DNA from: Marsupella aquatica
Lineage: Eukaryota; Marchantiophyta
DNA: 64,000 nt
Reading direction: 5' to 3'
NCBI GenBank assembly: GCA_973895155.1
Contig: OZ316895.1
Span: forward strand, 7,006,001 to 7,070,000
The notes under the pieces were generated by a model. That model saw only the letters and a program-made list of their open reading frames with translations, searched no databases and was not told the origin of the DNA. Of this stretch, positions 56,763 to 64,000 are shown piece by piece; positions within the stretch are counted from its first letter, which is position 1, and the number at the start of each line of letters is the position of its first letter. Both the position numbers and the translations under genes were made by a program.

Positions 56763-59700
56763 CTGCAACACAAAATTACAGATGATGCACACAGATGGGA
56801 CTCCAATCATCACTGTGCCCTGTAAATCAATCTGCAAGAAACAGAAGGGGAACGAGAAGAAATGGCGTACCTCAAATACGGTCTTTTCTGTGCGCTGCAA
56901 GATGCCGTAATTTGATATTGCCCTAGCAAACAACTTCAGCACTTCCTCCGGGAGCTTTTCGAGACATGTCACAGGTATATCAACTGCTGCAGGTCCTTCG
57001 AGCGCAATCATGCGAGAAGCCCAGGCATCCAAGGCTGCATATTTAATCTGCAAGTTCCGTTTAGTACATCAACGTACAATTCTTAGAAACACCAAAAATT
57101 GATGACGATCCGTTGATTAATTTTACTTCAATGCACCCTATGTACTGCAGACTCTGGCGGTTGACCTTCAGCTGAGCACTTTATATTACACCGACATCTA
57201 GGCCTGCTTTGGTGAACAATGCTTTGGTGAAAGTGGGAAATTGGGCCCATGTCTGTACCTGTTCCAAAGTCAAGGTTGCACAGCTCCAGTCACTTGTGGT
57301 AATGGATTTCTTCTTTGTCCACTCCCAGCCATAGAGAGTCCTGCGGCCATATCAAACAGGACATCTGGTGTTATCACAAGTAGAGAACAGCTTTGGCGGG
57401 TAGCTTTTATTACGATCATGGCAGTGTAGCTAGCTCGCAAAATGATATCAATGGTTGATTGGAGGGGAGTACATGCATTGGGCATCAACTTGGCTCGAAC
57501 AACAAGAAAAGGTCAAAAATTAAGCCGAACCTGAAGATTCCCAGAATGCCTGCGGTTCGATTCGCAGTAGTGTACGCTGGTGAGACGTTCTTGAGACCGT
57601 TCACCATCAGGCCGAGAGTATGGTATATTGCAAGGGCGTCATTGTGGACCTCAGCTCCAGACTTCACTATTTTCTGGTCGCGTAAAACAGTGGCAAGTCT
57701 TGAAGGACAATGACAATTCAAAGTCTTACTTGTCAGATGAATCAAGACACACCGCTGGTGTGTTGAAACCTGAATGAGGTTGAGATCTCCGTTGAATCCA
57801 TGCTCGCAATCTAATCCAAGCATACTGGTTGCGTCACTCTGCGGCAGCAACCAATCAATAGCAGCGTCCACGCCAACTGGATCATTGATCTGGACCGTAA
57901 GTACCTCAACGGTAAATGTTTCCACAGATTGGGGAGTAACGTAGTCGTCAGGTGCCCGAGGCATTTTACTCATTACCTCCTTCGGTATTCTGATCTGGTA
58001 GTAAGTACTTGAACACCCTCCTTCTTTCCTTACTCTCACAACTTTTATCTGGTCTTCATCGGTAAAAGCTTCTTGGGCTGGGGCTTTGACAACATCAGAG
58101 ACTTCTGGCGTTTTGTATTCAGGAAACTTACACTGAATGCTCTCGCGCACATCAAGACTAACATATTGCCAGAATTCTAAAGTGGATAACAATGGAAACT
58201 CCGTTGCGCAGGTGTTCTTCAAAAGATAATCATCAATGTCATCGTGTTCGGTCTTATTGACCTGACCCCACCAAGCTACACGAACCTTGTAACCCCAGTC
58301 TCGAAGAAGACGAAATGTCTGGAAGTAGCAGCTTGTCACCTGTTATGACCAGCAAATATATCAAAACAGAAATCAAGTAGGAGATGGGCAGAATTAAGAA
58401 CTTAGGTGATAAAATCAATTTACCAAATGGGTATATGGACTAAGAAAAATGAGTTCCCAACATGTCTTTCTTGTGAATGACATTGATGGATTGACAGAAG
58501 CAATGTTATGAGTCACAGGAACTGGTCATTCCGTGTTATATATTAGAGCCTTATCTGGGAGCAGAAGAAAGTTTTAAACTAATGTTTTGAAGTACCTGGT
58601 CATTGCATTGTGAACCAGCATCAGGGAAAAAAATGATTTGCTCAACCTCCATCATGGCCAAATAGCACTGCAGTAGATTTTCTGATCGAGCGAAATCAGC
58701 TCCAGATGCGCCAATTACTGGCAATCCACTCAAACCTGCTAGGACATGAGCTTTGAGGCCACCTTCACAAAGACCAACTATGGACAAGTCACTTTCTTGC
58801 GGAATACAGCAAAACAGGGGCAGTTCTCCTCCAATTTGAGGGCCCTTCCCACCCTTGAAAAGTTTATTACTGCTGAGCCAAACGTACTTTCTTTTTCCTG
58901 TCAGATTGTCGTCAGCCTTTATTTGGCCTCCAGTGATTTGGCCAGATGGATCTCTTGCTGGGATGAAAATACCACGAGTCCCCACCAAGCCGGTTCCTTT
59001 TCCATTCATACCAGGTATTAAGCTGCTTCCCATTATATCTCTGCCTCGAATTTTTCCTGGAATCCAGGACTGAAATTTGAAATTATAGCATCGCTTTGCA
59101 TCTAGTCCCCTTCGCTGTAATTCCTGTTTAGCACATAAACATAATGAAAAGTGATTAAAGCTTTCTGTAGAATCATGTTCTTCAGAATCATGTTCTTTGT
59201 CCGGTTAATATACGAATGGTGAAGATCAACATAGATTAAAAAGCAGCATATTTTTTTAGATATATAGACATTCAAATCCAAGAAAGGTTGACGTCAAGAA
59301 AAACTTAAGATTGACTACCATTTTGTGAGCATCGTTCAAATGTCCCAGCTTTTCTAGTATTGCTTGGTAGTGAAGATTCCGGAACTGAGTTTCATCCACC
59401 CCATAGGTATCCAAAAGGGCAACTTCAAGGTCTCTCTTTCGTTCCATTGACGATGGCAACCTCAGCAGCAAGTTCAAGATTTTTGATCTACAATGCTCAT
59501 CGATGTTCAGATTCATCATTTTGATGGTTTCAAGCAGCCAGAACACATTTTGCATGTGTATCTCCAAGTCCATGATCGAAAACTTGTTTTCAATGGTCCA
59601 ATCCAAGCATTTTCCTACAAAAAAAGTTGCTTTGGAACTACAAAAGCCAAGTAAATCGCGCACGAAACACCTCACTAAACTTGCAGTTGCGCCTAGCACC

Positions 59701-62700
59701 TCTTGATACATCACCACAGCATTTAAGAGCTTGAAAAATATGCTGATGTTCTCTCCATTAAATAGTCTCCTCAGGGCTGACAGGGTAGTCCATACCGAAC
59801 TCTGCATGATTGAATCTATTAGCCGTAAAGAAGAGTAATGCGAGATTTCGTTGCAGAGATTCCCACGAGAAAAGAATGTGTCAAGTATATTCGACTGGTT
59901 CTCCAATATTAACTGCATGATGTAGGGCTGGAACACTGAATCCCAAGTCCAATCCACTGGTGAACAGCAGCATTTGAGAAGTGAAGCATATTCCAATGCA
60001 TTCTCGGGCTCCAGCCTATCATATACAAGTAACCATCTTACGCGGCACTCCACCGTTTTTGACAGTGAGATATTCATCGACTGAATGATGCGAAGAAGAA
60101 CCAACTGCAGTTTTGCAGCGAAATCAATCCCCTTTTTAAGGATTCGGCTGTCGCAATGACAGAGCAATTCTACGAAGTTACATATTTGCGTAGAGATCTG
60201 TTCCTGGTCACCCCCAACGACCTTACCTTTCCAAGGGACTAGGAGAAATTCCCGAGTCAGGATGTCTTTGATAAGACTTTCATCGTGGTCAATTTTCCAG
60301 CTTAGTAACAGTGCCTCCATCACTCCCGTTGCTGTACTAGAAGGCCCTCTCAACGACAAGTGACAACACAAACTTTGTACTTGCTCCAGAATGCCATGAA
60401 TCTTGCTCGTAAGGTCACTCAAGTGTATCGTAATTTCTGCTTGGCCAACCTCTGAGCGAGATCGAATTGCCTCAAACTCAACCTCATTTTTGGTACGAGA
60501 AACTCCCCCTCGGATTTGCGTCACATTTGCAAGGGTCACTTTCAAATCATCAAACCAAAAAATCTCGGAATCCTTCTCTCTTTGCACTTGTACTACATAT
60601 GGTTCTGATGGAAACTCAAGCTTGGACCCTTTCCTGACAATCTTCTTTACAAATTCGTGAGCCTCCTCACTGCCATCATGGTCCTCTTCAGCTGCCTGCA
60701 CAATCATTAACCCTCAGAGTGGAGATAGAATTTTTTTAATTACATCACATTCTTTGACTTGTCAGTGATTCCATACGTTAATCAAAGGCATGGCATTTAA
60801 TTTTCTACTACTCAAACGAATGGCAACTTGGAAAGCTGGACATAGGTCCAATACAGGTTGACGAAAGCACTCACCTGCATAGACAATCTTACATCTACTT
60901 GAGTAGCACCAGTATTGAGCCTGACAACATCGGCTACAGCAAGCCTAGTCTTCGACAACTCCACCAATTGTAAACGGAACCTCCCAGGAGCATCAATTGC
61001 ATCTGTGATATTCAACTTTCCTACGCTATCCCTTTGGTCTCTGGCTGTTGGATTTGAGACTACGATTATAAAATTGTTTAGTCGTTCAACAGTTCTTGGA
61101 TTACAGAGATGTAAACCTGCTCTCAAATAGTAGAAGTCTTTATCTGAGATTGTGTCGTCAAACCTTCGCTTAGATATTTGATGACGATCGAGATACTTTC
61201 TCAACTCACCGAGAGGCTTAACCTGGCCATCACGAAATGGTAGACATGTCTCGAGAATAGTTGAACAACTAAAGACTACACGCCCCAGCCGTGCTTGCAT
61301 CTGTACATTCCTACGTGGGCCCAGCGCTACCATTGCCTTGTCAAATGTTTCCTTCATTCTGGCATTGAAAAGTGAACTGGCACCACAAGCATTTTTACTA
61401 TCGAGAGATATTTCGCGAACGAGCACGAACTCTAAGGACTTGTACCCAACGGCACTTGATGAAATGTCCTGAAATCCTTGGACATGCACGCAGCGGATCT
61501 TTTCGTCCATATTTATCGACTCTATGTAGGTATCGTCAAAAATCCAGGGTGATGACTGTTGTTCTTTGTGGATCATTGTCTCAATTCCCTGTAGAGCTTG
61601 TTCTACGTCCCTGGTCTTCCCAGAAACAGTGACAAGTCCAGGCCTCTGACTTGACGAGAAAGATCCAACTGAAATTCTTGCAGCAAAATGTTGATGCTGA
61701 AGTGCAGAGAGAATTGATTCTCTTTGTTGGCGTTTCACTATAACCTGTCTAGTGATGAATGAATCTCCACTAATCTCAGGGGTGAAGCTTCTTACCACCT
61801 TACACTGAACTTGATATTTTCGTGCCTGTAATTGCACTCTCTGAGCCGCCTCAGCTCCAAGAGTATTCGTAGGCATATTACCCTCCAGGTCAGGGTTGCA
61901 AATGGAGTGATACAATCCTTCCATCTCCTTTTTCTGCTTCCTATTGATTAGCTCGTCTTCCCTGGAATAAACGTACTGCAGCACAACCTTCGTGTGCTCT
62001 GCGTGTCCAGCATTTTTCACAAGCCTCTGCAGTAGCTCAAAGAAAATCCCATTATGGGATTTGTTGCCTCTAATCCATTCAATTAACTGTGCCTTGTCCA
62101 CTTCGAGTTCTGCTGCCTCAAAGGACTTCTCGAAGATTGTCAGGTCTGATAACTTGGATGGATTTAGTTGTGCAGATTCCTTCATATTTGCACTAGGAGG
62201 ACTGTTACATTTATCATTCCTGGATTGTACCAATATGGGACATGACTGCCTGTCTTGAAGTGTTGAAGCAGACCCTGGTATCTGACCATGGTGGGGGCAA
62301 GAATTGGATTGGTTAAGGAATCCATCCTCTATAGTTTTGCCTTTCTTCATAGCTTGCTTCACAGGTGTAAGCGAGGGATATGCCAACCATAACCCAAGCT
62401 CCGGAGCCAGCAGCCGAGCGGCATATTCGGTTGCCTGTATATACTGATTAAGGTTCACCAGATCTCGGGCAAGGTTACAATTCCCGAATTCTGAGGCTCC
62501 TCCCACTAAGCCCTTGATTTTTGTTCGTAGACCATCAATGTACTTCAATACTGGCACGCAAATGAAACAAGGTGCTAGCTCCAAAGTTACTCCTTGGTAT
62601 CTTATGGAGTAAATTCGATCACTATTGAAGAGCAAACGAACTTGAATCTCCCCGTCCCGGCCTGAAGGCCTGAACAATAACAGTATCAAGACAGAAAAAA

Positions 62701-64000
62701 GATGATCTTGTGGTAGTACCGTAACATTTGAGGCAAGTACCTCCGATGCGTTAGACGTATAGGGCATATTGACAGCGACTGCGATGTGAAAGGAAACGTC
62801 CTTGCGAACTTCAACTGATCTGGAAATCAGGTTCAATCGATTGAACTGGACTCTACGGAGTTGAGTCCCGATCATTACTTTCCATTGAATCCTTCGAGAA
62901 TCTGAAGGGTGACCCACATAAATCTCCTCCATTACCTCTTTCTCTTTTCTATTGATGACAAGCTTTCCATTTCTAGAGAAGAAATTTGCCATATAACTTG
63001 CCAATCGAGCCATGTCAGGCAGGTCTGAAATTACACGTGGAGAGGAGAGAGAAGTCAACTGTTCCTGTTGGAGTCCACATTGTACCAGAACTGCTCGCTC
63101 AAAGGATGGTACGATCCTCTGAATGGGCCCCAAAACCTGCAAGTAGCCCAAACCATGATGACATTGTTTTAAGTGTTCTTTCTGCTGTACATAAGCAAAT
63201 AGAATCTGCACCCGTCATTCACTGATCTGCTTGAGAGGCATAAGAAAATCTGCGATACGGAAACAACTAGTCGTCAATGATTTATAAGCGGGATCAAATT
63301 ATTGAACGGAGCTAGGGTCTCACCTTTAACGCCATTTCAAGCTTTAGAATGTCGGGTCCAGCTAAGTTAGGAGGTACATTGTTTAGCTTAAAGGAGACAT
63401 GCGCAGGCATGTTTGATTTCTCTAGGTCTCGGATTTCAGCAACACCTTGTAAATTCTTGGCAGGGACACCTATGAACCAATTGTGTGAGAATCCTCCCGC
63501 TATTACCATCTGTACAACTGCTACGTTATCACAAAATTTTGGGATGGTTTGATGTCTTCGATATTTCTGATTCTTGTAGGGATCAACGGCTGCTAGCGTC
63601 CTCAACTTGGCGAGCTCATCCTCCATGCCTTTACCAAATTCTCTGGTGACGAAGATAATTGTCTTTCGAGCATAATCTCTCACCAAAAGAAGAAAACAGT
63701 GCAAACTCGACTGCCTCAACTCACTCCTGTAAATCCACTGCTTGCTCGCCAATTGGGACTGCATGCGTACCCACTCATGATAGACCTGACAAAAGACCAA
63801 TAAGTTACTGGCATATCCTCCTTGAAAGTGCAACCTTGCTCTCAAGTTTGCTATCCTTCGCTCTTGAAGTGACACTGGATCCACAGAGCCGCGGTTATCC
63901 AGGAAAGGTTGGTTGAAAATATCAGCTTGTAAGCTTATGCCTGCTGCCATGATCACGCAATCCACCGAGCACCCGGCTGCGACACCCAGGAGCACAAACC
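54637..64000 (-). CDS. Giant spliced gene: DExH helicase C-part, Toprim (DUF3854-like), DEDDy exonuclease, UPF1-like SF1 helicase; 5' end beyond window
   Basis: Nine visible exons (minus): 64000-63324, 63136-60875, 60695-59319, 59123-58596, 58339-57531, 57340-57259, 57047-56871, 56762-55949, 55823-54637. All introns (108-256 bp) are GT-AG, and phases join into one frame of about 2,636 residues ending TGA. Exon 1 reads like the HA2/OB part of a DEAH/DExH helicase of TDRD9 type (VLLGVAAGCSVDCVIMAAG, VVQMVIAGGFSHNWF); its motor core would lie beyond 64000. Exon 2 has a KH-like stretch (PGLVTVSGKTRDVEQALQGI); exon 3 is helical. Exons 4-5 carry the Toprim (CEGGLKA, FFPDAGSQ, VRVAWWGQ). Exons 5-7 carry the exonuclease and 8-9 the SF1 helicase. 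It probably acts on nucleic acids; the substrate is unknown. Confidence 0.8.
56871..57340 (-). other. C-terminal part of the DEDDy exonuclease, including an 82-base exon
   Basis: Exon 6 (57340-57259) is only 82 bases and continues the exonuclease with TLYGWEWTKKKSITTSDWS; exon 7 (57047-56871) starts IKYAALDAWASRMI, motif III (Y-x3-D). With DxE and D in exon 5 the catalytic set D-E-D-D-Y is complete. The domain resembles WRN-type 3'-5' exonucleases. The exon 5-6 junction splits an Arg codon (AG|G). Confidence 0.75.
57531..59123 (-). other. Toprim (DUF3854-like) and N-terminal exonuclease region of the giant gene
   Basis: Exons 4 (59123-58596) and 5 (58339-57531). The Toprim module begins ELQRRGLDAKRCYNF. 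It then shows an N-terminal part like that of DUF3854 (GIFIPARDPSGQITGGQIK, KRKYVWLSS), the Toprim glutamate in GLCEGGLKAHVLAG, and PDAGS where classical Toprims have DxD. It ends LLRDWGYKVRVAWWGQ and DDIDDYLL. DUF3854 is, as I recall, mostly found in bacterial (notably cyanobacterial) plasmid replication proteins. The exonuclease starts in the same exon: LGLDCEHGFNGDLNLIQVST (motif I, DxE) and KSGAEVHNDALAIYHTLGL (motif II, D). Confidence 0.7.

Noticed and set aside
56763-56870. Continuous reading of exons 7 and 8 without an intron (the frame is open)
   Set aside because: The 108-bp segment has a donor GTACGC and a pyrimidine-rich acceptor ending TTGCAG, and codes an unlikely hydrophobic stretch (HFFSFPFCF). 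I prefer an in-frame intron, though retention would keep the frame.

Overview
The window looks like nuclear DNA of a land plant, most likely a moss or another early-diverging lineage. The evidence is a PLS-type PPR-DYW RNA-editing protein built from many near-identical repeats, an intronless L-type lectin receptor kinase with plant telomere-type repeats (TTTAGGG) at its 5' end, plant transposon families (CACTA, Ty3, LINE) and GT-AG introns of about 110-260 bp. No database search was possible; all names rest on motifs read by eye.

Layout. Positions 1-34795 are a nest of mobile elements. From inside to outside the reading is as follows. An ORF-bearing 4.6 kb element (A, 1728-6390, 5-bp target duplication ACTGC) sits inside an LTR of a minus-strand Ty3-like element, which also has an ORF running off the left edge. 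That element appears to lie inside a CACTA (En/Spm) DNA transposon whose right end is at 22105 and whose left end is probably left of the window. The CACTA carries Tnp2-type and TnpA-type genes plus PHD-finger, twin-BRCT and F-box-like ORFs as possible cargo. The CACTA lies in a second copy of the A family (C, 22106-22553), which lies in the 5' LTR of a plus-strand Ty3 retrotransposon (22554-34795). That retrotransposon carries a third, inverted A-family copy (B, 25457-30045) inside its polyprotein gene, and it is decayed by frameshifts, a stop codon and a lost integrase residue.

Positions 34796-42500 are intergenic. They hold TTTACGAG-type short repeats, a LINE fragment and microsatellites. 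At 42510-46286 (+) is the PPR-DYW gene, with seven near-identical 303-bp units, and at 47002-49101 (-) the L-type lectin receptor kinase. Positions 49150-54600 have no confident gene, only one possible basic RS-rich exon and local duplications.

From 54637 to beyond the right edge (-) lies the most unusual locus. It is a single spliced gene with nine visible exons, all splice sites GT-AG and all phases consistent, encoding more than 2,600 residues. The order is: C-terminal part of a DEAH/DExH helicase (HA2/OB region), a long middle region with KH-like character, helical repeats, a Toprim domain resembling the DUF3854 domain of bacterial plasmid replication proteins, a complete DEDDy (WRN-type) 3'-5' exonuclease, a repeated linker, and a complete UPF1-like SF1 helicase. 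I know of no described plant protein with this architecture; it is the leading candidate for an undescribed system.
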